44,098 bases of DNA, taken from positions 15,455-59,552 of the forward strand of contig DKKT01000015.1 in the NCBI GenBank assembly GCA_002455425.1, read 5' to 3'. Below, piece by piece: positions 7,783 through 15,799 of the stretch. Source of the DNA: Chthonomonas sp. UBA6659 (GTDB lineage: Bacteria; Armatimonadota; Fimbriimonadia; Fimbriimonadales; Fimbriimonadaceae). The translations under genes were made by a program, and so were the position numbers. Position 1 is the first letter of the stretch. Every line of letters begins with the position of its first letter. The notes below the pieces were generated by a model. The model saw nothing but the letters and a program-made list of their open reading frames with translations. It ran no database searches and was not told the DNA's origin.

Positions 7783-8973
7783 TCAGCGACGGGTCGCTGC
7801 CAAAACCAACTCGGGGACGGACGCTTCCGCTCCCACGAGCGCAAACGCTTGCTCAAGGTCGTCGATCAGGTCCTGGGGGTCTTCGATGCCCACGCTCAGT
7901 CGGAGCATCGTCGGCGGAATGCCTCGCTCCAATCGCTCCGCTTCGGTCAGCGTCGCATGGGACATGAGGGGCGGGTAGCCGATCAGAGACTCGACCCCAC
8001 CGAGGCTCTCGGCGAGTAAGAACACCCGGGTCGCTTCGGCGACGCGTCGGGCATCCTCGTCGGTTCCGGCCACCGTGAACGCGATCATCCCTCCGAACGC
8101 CGTCATCTGTTTGGCGGCGATCGCGTGATCGGGGTGTGAAGCAAGGCCAGGGTAGGAGACCGTGTCCACCTTCGGGTGACTTTCGAGATACCTGGCTACG
8201 GCGAGGGCGTTGCGGCAATGCCGCTCCATCCGCACTTCGAGGGTTTTGAGACCGCGCAGCGTCAGCCAACAGTCGAACGGACTCGGAACGGCACCCACCG
8301 TCTTGCTCCACTCGAAGACGTGGGCGGCGATCGCCTCGTCGCGAGTCACGAGCGCGCCACCGATGACGTCGCTATGGCCACTGATGTACTTGGTCGTGCT
8401 GTGGACGACGATGTCCACGCCGAGCGCAAGCGGCTGCTGGAGGGCGGGTGAGGCGAACGTGTTGTCGAACACGGTGATCAGGCCAAGTTCGCGAGCGATC
8501 TTCGCGACCCTTTCGATATCGCACACCCGGAGATTCGGGTTGCTCGGCGTTTCGTAAATCACCATCCGCGTGTTCGGCCTGACCACGGTGCGAAGCGACT
8601 CCGGATGGGCCGAGTCGAAGAACTGAACGTCGACACCCTGCCGAGGCAGCTGTTTGGCGCAGAGGCGGTGGGTGCCGCCATAGATGTCCGAGGCCACAAG
8701 GACATGGTCCCCGGCCTCGAGCAGGCTGGTTGCGGCGGCGATGGCGGCCATACCGCTCCCGAAGACGGTGCAGAAGGAACCCCCCTCAAGCGCTGCGATC
8801 ACCTGTTCGAGGCTGTCGCGGTTCGGATTGGCGACCCGTGTGTAGTCGAACTGGGGGATGTCGTCGAGGCTGTCCCAGGCGAACGTGGCGGATTGCCAGA
8901 TCGGATTGATCACGGCCTTGTAGGTGCTGTCCGGGTCTTGAGCGATACGGATGGCTTGGGTGGCGAATCGCAT
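7783..8973 (-). CDS. Cystathionine gamma-synthase/lyase family PLP enzyme
   Basis: 396 residues from ATG 8973. An ATG at 8991 is in frame but a TACAAT hexamer sits between them, so 8973 is preferred. Cys/Met metabolism PLP family: YTRVANPNRDSLEQVIAALE (residues 44-63), SGMAAIAAA cofactor-phosphate region, YGGTHRL, ETPSNPNL, VFDNTFASP with the pyridine-binding Asp, and Schiff-base Lys195 in HSTTKYISGHSD. C-terminal ESLGGVESLIGYPPLMSHA and RLSVGIED are typical. Cystathionine gamma-synthase, gamma-lyase and O-acetylhomoserine sulfhydrylase cannot be separated safely by eye. It interconverts sulfur amino acid precursors in the cytoplasm. No met or cys operon partners nearby. Confidence 0.88.
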   Translation of the reverse strand: MRFATQAIRIAQDPDSTYKAVINPIWQSATFAWDSLDDIPQFDYTRVANPNRDSLEQVIAALEGGSFCTVFGSGMAAIAAATSLLEAGDHVLVASDIYGGTHRLCAKQLPRQGVDVQFFDSAHPESLRTVVRPNTRMVIYETPSNPNLRVCDIERVAKIARELGLITVFDNTFASPALQQPLALGVDIVVHSTTKYISGHSDVIGGALVTRDEAIAAHVFEWSKTVGAVPSPFDCWLTLRGLKTLEVRMERHCRNALAVARYLESHPKVDTVSYPGLASHPDHAIAAKQMTAFGGMIAFTVAGTDEDARRVAEATRVFLLAESLGGVESLIGYPPLMSHATLTEAERLERGIPPTMLRLSVGIEDPQDLIDDLEQAFALVGAEASVPELVLAATRR

Positions 8974-8979
8974 GAAGAC

Positions 8980-8985
8980 ATTGTA
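8980..8985 (-). promoter_or_regulatory. -10 TACAAT, leaderless start of PLP-enzyme gene
   Basis: Minus strand: TACAAT, six bases (GTCTTC), ATG at 8973. This decides the start codon in favour of 8973 over 8991. Confidence 0.55.
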
Positions 8986-9065
8986 CGACATCGGCAGGGC
9001 CGACTCGAACGAATCAAAGGAAACACGCCACGATAGGCCCCAAGAACGAGCGATCTGATGCGAGT

Positions 9066-9094
9066 GGTACGTTCAAGTACCTAAGAGTCTTAGG
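9066..9094. promoter_or_regulatory. Two abutting palindromes in the divergent promoter region
   Basis: GGTAC-N6-GTACC spans 9066-9081 and CCTAAGA-G-TCTTAGG spans 9080-9094, sharing two bases. They lie between the divergent promoters of the PLP-enzyme gene and the mcsB-like gene, about 40-70 bases upstream of the mcsB-like -10. They look like operator half-sites for dimeric regulators; a terminator is less likely because no T tract follows. Confidence 0.4.
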
Positions 9095-9121
9095 AATCCG
9101 TGATCAGCCCCGCGTGCGATG

Positions 9122-9127
9122 TAGAAT
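9122..9127 (+). promoter_or_regulatory. -10 TAGAAT, leaderless start of mcsB-like gene
   Basis: TAGAAT, seven bases (TGACGTC), ATG at 9135. It lies inside the longer reading that would begin at ATG 9114, so the shorter protein is preferred. Confidence 0.5.
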
Positions 9128-9134
9128 TGACGTC

Positions 9135-10166
9135 ATGGCGCGCAAGAGCCCCGGTGATTCCGAACTCTGGAAGCGCATGGTGCTCCGCTCGATGCCTTTG
9201 CCCGCCTGGCTGGGACCGGACGCCCCCGAAGGCGACGTCGTCGTGAGCAGCCGCGTGCGCTATGCGCGCAATCTGCGCGGCCGGCGCTTCCCGCATCACG
9301 CGACGGAGGCGGAACTGCGCGCCATCTCCTCGGAGATTATCTCGTGCTACGCTGCGTCCGGGTTGGCCCTGCAAGTTCACAAGCGCCTGAGCGGGGCTGA
9401 AAGCGAGTACCTGATCGGTTGCCGGCTTTTGTCGCCCGAATTCCCGATCCGGGGTCCGGGTCGAACGCTTCTCCTCGACGAGGACCGCTCGATCGGCGTG
9501 ATGGTCAACGAAGAGGATCACCTCCGCATCCAGGCCCTTACCTCCGGCTGGTCTCCATCGGCCGCCCTGCGGATCGCCGACCTCGTTCTTGGGCAGGGCG
9601 CAGCACGCCTCGCGTTCGCATTTTCCGAGCCACGTGGTTACCTGACCGCAAGCCCCTACAACGCGGGGGCAGCCCGGCGCATGTCGGCAATGTTCCACCT
9701 GATCGGACTCGCCCACGCAAAGCGGACGATTCCGGTGCTCCAGGCGCTCGCCGACCAGGGCCTGGTGGCGCGGGGATTGTTCGGAGAGTCGAGCCGAGCG
9801 GTGGGGGCGTTCTTCCAGGTTTCGGCGACCGGCGGATCCGATGCACTGTTCGTGGGCGCGTGCGAGTACCTGCTTCGCGAGGAGCGGACGGCCCGCAGGG
9901 AAGTGCCTCGGAAGGCCCTCGACGAGCAAGCGAGAGCCGCGGTGCGATTTGCGGTGGAAGCGAGGCAAGTGACCCTGGCCGATGCCCTGCGCGTGCTCGG
10001 GTGGGCGCGTTGGGCCTCGGCGGTCGGGCTGAACGGGTTCCCCGATTCGTATCGCACGGTAGATCAGTGGCTTGCGATCCTCGAGGTCCGAAGTAGCGCG
10101 GATGAGGACGCCACGGCGCGTCAGCGGGCGGAGTTTCTCCGTGAGAGGCTCGAAAGCGCGGTCTAG
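9135..10166 (+). CDS. McsB-like protein-arginine kinase homologue
   Basis: 343 residues, close to McsB (~360). Phosphagen-kinase catalytic domain: VVVSSRVRYARNLRGRRFP (residues 35-53, nucleotide-binding Arg cluster), SIGVMVNEEDHLRIQAL (119-135), RGYLTASPYN and VARGLFGESSRAVGAFFQVS with the catalytic Glu retained. Two departures are visible. The Cys of the family's YLTxCPTN is Ser173, and the C-terminal RDxxRA phospho-arginine pocket of Bacillus McsB is not recognisable (DATARQRAEFLRERL is there instead). McsA, CtsR and ClpC, the usual operon partners, are not in the window. McsB marks arginines for ClpCP degradation; here the fold is sure and kinase activity is probable but not certain. Its TAG overlaps the next, convergent stop. 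Confidence 0.82.
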   Translation: MARKSPGDSELWKRMVLRSMPLPAWLGPDAPEGDVVVSSRVRYARNLRGRRFPHHATEAELRAISSEIISCYAASGLALQVHKRLSGAESEYLIGCRLLSPEFPIRGPGRTLLLDEDRSIGVMVNEEDHLRIQALTSGWSPSAALRIADLVLGQGAARLAFAFSEPRGYLTASPYNAGAARRMSAMFHLIGLAHAKRTIPVLQALADQGLVARGLFGESSRAVGAFFQVSATGGSDALFVGACEYLLREERTARREVPRKALDEQARAAVRFAVEARQVTLADALRVLGWARWASAVGLNGFPDSYRTVDQWLAILEVRSSADEDATARQRAEFLRERLESAV

Positions 10167-11056
10167 CCGTGGACCTGTAAGTAGGCGTTGATCCGATCCA
10201 TGACCTCTTGCTTCAAACTCGCGTCCGAGTGACTGGAGAGGCTGATTGCCTTCGCGTTCACGTCGTGGAGCAGCACGGACCGGGTCGGACGCTGACCTTT
10301 GGCCTGCAACGGGAAGTTGGATGCCGTCCCGATCGTTGCCTTGGCGGTCTCGGCGAGTTCGTAGACACGGGTGCGGCGGAAAGGACCCAGCGATCGGGTG
10401 ATCGTGAGGTGCCGGCCTTCGAGACGGATCGACTCGGTCGACGCCATCGAGAATGCCCCGGCCAGCATTCCGAATCCGACCAGGTAGAAGATCGAGTAGA
10501 AGAGCAAGAGGGCGAGCGCGCCCCAGCCGAACGCCTTCGACATGCCGATGATCATCAAGGTCGCGTGGAACGTCGTGAACGCGGTCCAGCCGAGCCCGAA
10601 GATGCCCATGCTGAGAGCGCCCGCCCAGTTTCCGCTCGAAGTCTTCATCTCTAGGATCTCCGGGGGTTGCGTGCCGGCGTGGAGCCCGAGCTCCTGACGC
10701 GCCTCGCGTTCCGCAAGGCGGTCCTGGAGGGCGTCGAGGTCCACGAGTCCGGCCGGATCGCCAGGGACCAGTTTGCCGAGGGTCCGCCGGAGCTCCTCTT
10801 CCACCGAGTCGAGCTGGCGCAAGGCCTGCTCGACGGTGTTGGCGAGGTCGGCGTCCTCCAGTCGAAGTGACCCGAGTCGGGGTCGCAACGAGCCAGCCTC
10901 GCTCTTCAGGCGCTCGACCGACTCGAGACGCTTACGAACTTCGCTTTCGGTCAGTCCTGCCGACGGACTCATGACCAAGGGCGCGAACCGTGCGAGCCAG
11001 GCGTTCGCCTGGTCGCGCAGTTCCTCGAATGCATCGTGCACACGAATCTCGGACAA
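10163..11056 (-). CDS. Membrane protein with coiled coil and PH-like domain
   Basis: 297 residues from TTG 11056 (TTG TCC GAG ATT CGT). Residues 1-125 are charged and heptad-like (VEQALRQLDSVEEELRRTLGKL), probably a coiled coil. Two hydrophobic segments follow, around GALSMGIFGLGWTAFTTFH and ALALLLFYSIFYLVGFGML. The last ~100 residues (IRLEGRHLTITRSLGPFRRT, VLLHDVNAKAISLSSH) look like a bacterial PH-type beta domain. No function recognised. TAACAT six bases before TTG supports the unusual start. It is 20 bases downstream of sdpI in the same direction and may be part of that unit. Its stop shares CTAG with the mcsB-like gene. Confidence 0.6.
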   Translation of the reverse strand: MSEIRVHDAFEELRDQANAWLARFAPLVMSPSAGLTESEVRKRLESVERLKSEAGSLRPRLGSLRLEDADLANTVEQALRQLDSVEEELRRTLGKLVPGDPAGLVDLDALQDRLAEREARQELGLHAGTQPPEILEMKTSSGNWAGALSMGIFGLGWTAFTTFHATLMIIGMSKAFGWGALALLLFYSIFYLVGFGMLAGAFSMASTESIRLEGRHLTITRSLGPFRRTRVYELAETAKATIGTASNFPLQAKGQRPTRSVLLHDVNAKAISLSSHSDASLKQEVMDRINAYLQVHG

Positions 11057-11062
11057 GACCTT

Positions 11063-11068
11063 ATGTTA
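11063..11068 (-). promoter_or_regulatory. -10-like TAACAT, leaderless start at TTG
   Basis: Minus strand: TAACAT, six bases (AAGGTC), TTG at 11056. The AAGG is too close to the start to be a ribosome binding site. Confidence 0.35.
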
Positions 11069-11076
11069 CTAGGTGC

Positions 11077-11715
11077 TCAGTTCCCGACTTGACGCCAGAT
11101 CCAGTAGGAGTAGAAGATCGGATAGAGGACGGCAGCCATGACGGTTACGAAGACCGGCATCGGCGGTGCCCCGGCAGCGATGGCGAGACCGCCGAGCACA
11201 CCCGTAGCGAACATCAATCGGCCCCCGAAGCGGTGGGTTCGCGTCCAGACTTCGTCGCTGGCAAGTGTCCACGGCGTGCGGATGCCGACGAAGAAGTTGC
11301 GTCGCGTTCTCCCCATGAGGTTCCCCAAGAGGCCCAGGGCGATCAGAATCCCGGCGATCAGCCACCGGCTGATGTCCAATCGAGGGGTGAGACCGGCGAG
11401 GATCAGGAGCGTGGCGATGTAGGCGAACATCGCCTGCACGATGAACATGATGGCGTAGAAGGTTGGTCCGAACCGCTGGACGCGATACCCGCTGGGCGAC
11501 ATCGCTGGGATCGCGGCTGCCAGTCCGAGCCCAAACAGCAGCAGACCCGGACTAAAAATGAGCGTCGTCCACCGGCTCGCGTAGCCATCGATCTCTCCTC
11601 GAATGTTCCAGTGGATCGGGATCTGATCCGGCATGAAAGGGATCGCCACAAGCGCCAAAAGGGTGAGGGCCGCCGTCAAGGCGAGTCCAAGGCCAAAGAA
11701 AGTACTTGCTCTCAA
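11077..11715 (-). CDS. sdpI: SdpI-family immunity/signal-transducing membrane protein
   Basis: 212 residues, like the ~207 of Bacillus SdpI. The start is TTG 11715, which overlaps the stop of sdpR as TTGA and has AGGAG six bases upstream; longer readings run through the sdpR coding sequence and are rejected. About six membrane segments. The N-terminal DUF1648 part contains MPDQIPIHWNIRGEIDGYASR, and the C-terminal SdpI domain contains LMGRTRRNFFVGIRTPWTLASDEVW. In Bacillus SdpI protects against the SDP toxin and holds SdpR at the membrane when toxin is sensed. No sdpABC toxin genes are in the window. Confidence 0.88.
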   Translation of the reverse strand: MRASTFFGLGLALTAALTLLALVAIPFMPDQIPIHWNIRGEIDGYASRWTTLIFSPGLLLFGLGLAAAIPAMSPSGYRVQRFGPTFYAIMFIVQAMFAYIATLLILAGLTPRLDISRWLIAGILIALGLLGNLMGRTRRNFFVGIRTPWTLASDEVWTRTHRFGGRLMFATGVLGGLAIAAGAPPMPVFVTVMAAVLYPIFYSYWIWRQVGN

Positions 11716-12014
11716 GGTGAGCTCCTGACAGGCTCCACCGTGGTCGGGGCCGGCTCGACCGGTGCAAACGCATCGAAGAGCAGGGCAAGAAACTCCTGGA
11801 TCACCGTCGCATTGAGCGAATAAACGATCTGTTGTTTGTCGCGGCGCGTGCATACCAATTCGGCATGCTTGAGCGTCGCCAAGTGGTGCGAAACGGACGG
11901 GGCCGACATCGCGAAGTGCGCCGCGATCTCGCCTGCTGTCATGTCTCGTTCGTTGAGCAATCGCAGGATCGAGCGCCGGGTCGGATCAGCCAGAGCCTTG
12001 AAGACACCATCCAT
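11712..12014 (-). CDS. sdpR: SdpR-type ArsR-family repressor
   Basis: 100 residues. Winged-helix ArsR family: VFKALADPTRRSILRLL, DMTAGEIAAHFAMSAPSVSHHL as the recognition region, LVCTRRDKQQIVYSLN as the wing, and helix ATVIQEFLALLFDAF. The match to Bacillus SdpR runs over the whole length (VFKAxxDPTRRxIL, DMTAGxIAxHF, PSxSHHL, YSLN). No metal-binding Cys pair, so metal sensing is unlikely. It is followed by a 4-base overlap with sdpI, and a 26-bp palindrome lies three bases before its start, as expected for autorepression. Confidence 0.9.
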   Translation of the reverse strand: MDGVFKALADPTRRSILRLLNERDMTAGEIAAHFAMSAPSVSHHLATLKHAELVCTRRDKQQIVYSLNATVIQEFLALLFDAFAPVEPAPTTVEPVRSSP

Positions 12015-12017
12015 TTC

Positions 12018-12043
12018 AGTATTTAGCCAACGATCTAAATACT
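12018..12043. promoter_or_regulatory. 26-bp palindromic operator upstream of sdpRI
   Basis: Perfect 9-base arms AGTATTTAG (12018-12026) and CTAAATACT (12035-12043) separated by eight bases. It begins three bases upstream of the sdpR ATG and is AT-rich in a GC-rich background, so it covers the start-proximal promoter. This is the geometry of an ArsR-family operator; binding by SdpR is inferred. Confidence 0.75.
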
Positions 12044-12063
12044 ACCCCGAAGTGGTTGGGGGA

Positions 12064-12954
12064 TCAGACGAAGGTCCTACCGGTGATCCGTTCGAACGCC
12101 TCGACGTACTTGGCGCGGGTCCGCTGGACGACATCATCCGGCAAGGTCGGCCCTGGAGCCTGTTTGTTCCAATCGAGCGTCTCGAGGTAGTCGCGGACGA
12201 ACTGCTTGTCGAAGCTTGGCTGAGGCCCACCCGGCCTCCATTGGGAAGCCTCCCAGTATCGCGAACTGTCCGGAGTCAGCGCCTCGTCGATCCAGATCAG
12301 TTCACCGTCGGACCATCCGAACTCGAACTTGGTATCAGCCAAGATCAAGCCGCACGCGGCCGCGTGCTTGGCCGCATGACTGAAGAGTGTGATCGTCCAA
12401 TCCCGGAGCAGGTCGGCTGTGGTTCGGCCCACGCGGTCCACGACTTGCTGAAACGAGATGTTCTCGTCGTGCCCTTCGGCCGCCTTGGTCGCCGGCGTGA
12501 AGAGCGGCGCGGGAAGTCGATCGCCATCGCGCAGGCCGAGCGGCATCAGCAAGCCATGGAGGCTGTTGCCGGAGCGCACATACTCCTTGTAGAGCGAGCC
12601 GGTGAGATACGCCCGCGCAACGCATTCGATCGGGACGGTGTCGGCTTTGCGGGCGAGGGTGCAGCGTCCAGCGAGATGGGGATCCTTCACCCCGATCTTG
12701 GCAGCGATCGCGTCGTCGTCGGTCGTGAGGACGTGGTTGGGGCAGACGTGGCCTAGCCGCTCGAACCAGAACGCGCTCATCTGGTTGAGGATTCGGCCCT
12801 TGTCCGGAATGCCGGTCGGAAGGACGACGTCGAATGCACTTAGCCGGTCGGTCGCCACAATCAAGACGGAGTCGCCCAGGTCGTAGACCTCGCGCACCTT
12901 GCCGCGACGCGGGGGAGGGAGTCCGGGAATGGCGGTCGTGAGAAGGGGCTCCAT
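12064..12954 (-). CDS. purC: Phosphoribosylaminoimidazole-succinocarboxamide synthase
   Basis: 296 residues from ATG 12954; the open frame goes further upstream but without homology and across the divergent gene's promoter. SAICAR synthase joins CAIR and aspartate using ATP in purine synthesis. Motifs: RRGKVREVYDLGDSVLIVATDRLSAFDVVLP, nucleotide loop and lid; IPIECVARAYLTGSLYKEY-like segment; LFTPATKAAEGHDENISF; and ILADTKFEFG with WIDEALTPDSSRYW. The ~290-300 length fits the longer eukaryote/actinobacterial type. A CACAAT lies ten bases before the ATG. It is isolated from other pur genes. Confidence 0.95.
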   Translation of the reverse strand: MEPLLTTAIPGLPPPRRGKVREVYDLGDSVLIVATDRLSAFDVVLPTGIPDKGRILNQMSAFWFERLGHVCPNHVLTTDDDAIAAKIGVKDPHLAGRCTLARKADTVPIECVARAYLTGSLYKEYVRSGNSLHGLLMPLGLRDGDRLPAPLFTPATKAAEGHDENISFQQVVDRVGRTTADLLRDWTITLFSHAAKHAAACGLILADTKFEFGWSDGELIWIDEALTPDSSRYWEASQWRPGGPQPSFDKQFVRDYLETLDWNKQAPGPTLPDDVVQRTRAKYVEAFERITGRTFV

Positions 12955-13005
12955 GCCTGACTCGATTGTGGCGAATTCGACCGCCCCGCTGTCATGATCG
13001 CGGGG

Positions 13006-13629
13006 ATGAGTACGCACGCGCTTCGCGACACCCTGTTCGGCGACATTTCGATCGAACTTTGGCCGGAGGGTGACGCCGGAGAGTATCCCTGGAGCGCGTT
13101 CGCCGAAGCACGGACCCTCGGCGGCAGTGAAGCGATCGCCCGCTGGAAGCAAGTCGCCGCCGACGCACAAGTCGAGTCAAGGCACCGGCTTCAGGCGTGG
13201 CACTTCCTCCGCGGAGTCGGTGTCGACCCCACGCCTGACGAAGAGAAGCAATTGCTGGGGGTTGTGATCGAGGTGGCGATGCCGGAGGGACTCGATCTTC
13301 TCGCAGCTTACGCCGACTTCAGTGCGCGGTACTTCAACTACTCGGGTGCCGGGGTGATCTGGGATCGCCCGGACTCCTCACTCGATGGCGAGATCGCAGC
13401 CCTCTTTCGGGAGTCCTCCAATGTTCTCGCTCAAATCGGACCTTGGGATGGAGACCGACCACCCGCACCGGAGGGCGACGCGGCGCGTCTTTGCTTCCTG
13501 ACGCCAAGTGGGCTCCATTTCGGTCAGGCGCCGATCGGCGTCCTGATGAACGACGCGATGGCGGGGCCGGTCCTTCAGGCGGCGATCCAGTTGATGACGG
13601 CCTTGATCGAGAAGAGCCAAGCCGGCTAG
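13006..13629 (+). CDS. Conserved protein of unknown function
   Basis: 207 residues from ATG 13006, where GGGG precedes the start; ATG 12994 is an alternative four codons earlier. It is acidic and cytoplasmic, without a signal or membrane segment. Segments RLQAWHFLRGVGVDPTP, LLGVVIEVAMPEGLDLLAAY and SARYFNYSGAGVIWDRP look like those of a widespread uncharacterised bacterial family (partial recollection, no name). It is divergent from purC across 51 bases and its TAG overlaps the stop of the convergent DUF4350 gene through a shared CTAG. Confidence 0.65.
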   Translation: MSTHALRDTLFGDISIELWPEGDAGEYPWSAFAEARTLGGSEAIARWKQVAADAQVESRHRLQAWHFLRGVGVDPTPDEEKQLLGVVIEVAMPEGLDLLAAYADFSARYFNYSGAGVIWDRPDSSLDGEIAALFRESSNVLAQIGPWDGDRPPAPEGDAARLCFLTPSGLHFGQAPIGVLMNDAMAGPVLQAAIQLMTALIEKSQAG

Positions 13630-14843
13630 CGGCGTCGCGTCCGTCCCGGGCGCGAGCCTTCGAGGGCCGCCATCGCCGCGAGGAGGCGTCGGGCGAGCAC
13701 GGCAGCGTTGGCACCCCGTATTCGCGTGTTCTCGAACGCCTCCGCTTCGCGGAGCGCCGAAGCCAGCTCGGCAGGAATCACGGCGTCACGATCGGATCGA
13801 GGTGCATCGGGCATAAGCCCGTACTGGCGACGAAGGCGGAGATCGACGTCTTGTGCGACGAGACTAAGGCTGAAGCCGGCTTGACGGCCCCGATCGAGCG
13901 TATCGCCGAGTGCGTCCACAAGCTCCCGTGCTCCGCGTTGTTCGACGCGATCATGGATCGGAACTCCAAATCGACGGCCTAGCGTGAAGATGACGACGAT
14001 GAACAGCAGGACCACCTGCCATCGGGCCGCGTTGGCCCAATCGCCGATCGAAGCGATGAATCCAGGGTCCTGGACGTTCCCGAACATCGCCTCCGCGAAG
14101 ACGATCCGTGCTCCTTTCGGGGCGTTTTCGCGAACAGCGCGGAGGAACACGGAGGCGTTCGCATCGCGAGCGATGAATCGGTTGGTCGTGCCGATTCCGT
14201 TGGGGACCACCAGGAGCGCACCGACACCGCCATCCGATACGGCTTCAATGAAGGACGATCCGTCGGTCCCGACCCACGTGGGGATGACGGCGCTCCGTTC
14301 TCGGGGTAGCAGCGGTGCACGTTCGGCGATCAAGTCCTCAGCTCGGATCGTGCTCGTCGACCCGGACACCAAGACTGCCTCGGCCGTGGAGTCCCAACGC
14401 AGAACCCCAAGTTCGACGGTGGACTTGGAAGCCTCGTCGAAGTTCTCGGGGACCCCGATCATCAGGACCCGGCCTCCCAGAGCGATGTGTCGGGCCAGGG
14501 CGCGTTCGACGGCGGGCATCGCCGTGAGCGGATCCCGTTTCTCACTCGGTCCGTCCCCATCGGGTTCGTCCCCAAAGATCGTGAAGCGATCGCGACGAAC
14601 CCCGACCTGGTAGACGATGACGAGGTTGCCGCGGTCGAACCGGGGGTTGGGAGACCCGGAGACGGAGACTTCGAATCCGTCCTCGCGGAGAAGTTCGGCG
14701 AACGCCATCGTGCCGCTGGGGCGCGGCGATGCGGCGCTCGGGAACGTCCGTCTCTCTTCGCGCGCAAAGAAGAACAGCACCGAGGCGACGACGAGGAGGC
14801 CCCCGAGGGCCCACATCATCGCGGGGATCACGCTCCGTTTCAC
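13626..14843 (-). CDS. DUF4350-domain membrane protein
   Basis: 405 residues from GTG 14843, which overlaps the stop of the preceding DUF4129 gene as GTGA. One N-terminal membrane segment (PAMMWALGGLLVVASVLFFF) is followed by a Rossmann-like extracytoplasmic DUF4350 domain: SGTMAFAELLREDGFEV, IALGGRVLMIGVPENF. A second membrane segment (RWQVVLLFIVVIFTLGRRFG) precedes a helical C-terminal part. DUF4350 proteins usually accompany DUF4129, DUF58 and MoxR genes in a cluster of unresolved function, often linked to envelope or stress. Here only the DUF4129 partner and a membrane protein are present. Confidence 0.8.
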   Translation of the reverse strand: MKRSVIPAMMWALGGLLVVASVLFFFAREERRTFPSAASPRPSGTMAFAELLREDGFEVSVSGSPNPRFDRGNLVIVYQVGVRRDRFTIFGDEPDGDGPSEKRDPLTAMPAVERALARHIALGGRVLMIGVPENFDEASKSTVELGVLRWDSTAEAVLVSGSTSTIRAEDLIAERAPLLPRERSAVIPTWVGTDGSSFIEAVSDGGVGALLVVPNGIGTTNRFIARDANASVFLRAVRENAPKGARIVFAEAMFGNVQDPGFIASIGDWANAARWQVVLLFIVVIFTLGRRFGVPIHDRVEQRGARELVDALGDTLDRGRQAGFSLSLVAQDVDLRLRRQYGLMPDAPRSDRDAVIPAELASALREAEAFENTRIRGANAAVLARRLLAAMAALEGSRPGRTRRR

Positions 14844-15799
14844 CCTGAGGCCCTCATCTGGTCGATGCGCAGGAGGAGATCAGCGTAGAACGAGCGGAGA
14901 AGCTCGAGGTCCGGCCGCCCTTGCGTCTGTTTCCCATACCAAACGGTGTCGAAGAGTTGGGTCGGCGGAAGGAAGTCGAGGTCGAGGAAGCGGCGCGGCG
15001 ACTCTTGGATGCGACGGTAGTGTTCCCAGTTCGTTTCGGACCGGATGAACCGCGCGATCTGGGCCTCGTCGACCCGGACGAGGCACGCCAGAAACAAGCA
15101 CCGGACCGCCTCGCGAAAGCGACCCTCGCTTTCGAGTTGGGCGGCTTGCGCAAGCCATTCGTCGGCAGTTCGCTCGGGCTCATCATCCTCCAGAAGCCCA
15201 CGTATCTTCTTAAGCCTCCGGGCCCGGCTGAACGAGAACTGGCGCACAGCCCAAACCAAGAACGCCACGACGACGGCTCCGAGGAGAATCCACATGCCGA
15301 GCGTGATCAATTGACCGATGCCGCCCATTTGAGGACCGGTGGGCATTCGCCGGTTCGCCGGTTCACGCTCTGGGAGGCGGATTCGGCTGAGGGCATCGCC
15401 GACCCGTCGAAAGGCGGAGCTCAGCCAATTGCCTTCCTTACCCACGCCGGGGTCGCGGTAGATCGGTGACTTCTTGATGTCACGGATCGCTCTCTCGGCG
15501 CTTGTGACCTTGCCCTCACGGTCGGGCGCCTCGGCGATCGCTCGGACCGCCACCATGGCACGCAAGCGCTGGACCTCTTCCGTGCTCGGAGCTCGGTCCG
15601 CGATCCCATCCAGGAACTCCTGGAGCTCGCTGTCGAGCCCGTGAACCATGGCGTAGCGGTGGATCAGGCTCACGACATCCTTCTGTGAAGACGTGGCGCG
15701 AACTTCTCGATCCAGCTGTCGATAGTCGGCCCACGCGCCGAACATCGCCAGGATCAGACTAAAGCTGAAAACGAGTCTGGCGATTCGTGCGGCGGACAT
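14840..15799 (-). CDS. DUF4129-domain membrane protein
   Basis: 319 residues from ATG 15799, overlapping the upstream gene by 41 bases. An N-terminal signal or anchor (MSAARIARLVFSFSLILAMFGAWA) is followed by a ~150-residue helical region, a central membrane helix (LITLGMWILLGAVVVAFLVW) and a C-terminal DUF4129 domain: ADEWLAQAAQLESEGRFREAVRCLFLACLVR, with LFDTVWYGKQ near the end. DUF4129 is normally found with DUF4350 and often with MoxR and DUF58. Biochemical role unknown. Confidence 0.8.
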   Translation of the reverse strand: MSAARIARLVFSFSLILAMFGAWADYRQLDREVRATSSQKDVVSLIHRYAMVHGLDSELQEFLDGIADRAPSTEEVQRLRAMVAVRAIAEAPDREGKVTSAERAIRDIKKSPIYRDPGVGKEGNWLSSAFRRVGDALSRIRLPEREPANRRMPTGPQMGGIGQLITLGMWILLGAVVVAFLVWAVRQFSFSRARRLKKIRGLLEDDEPERTADEWLAQAAQLESEGRFREAVRCLFLACLVRVDEAQIARFIRSETNWEHYRRIQESPRRFLDLDFLPPTQLFDTVWYGKQTQGRPDLELLRSFYADLLLRIDQMRASG

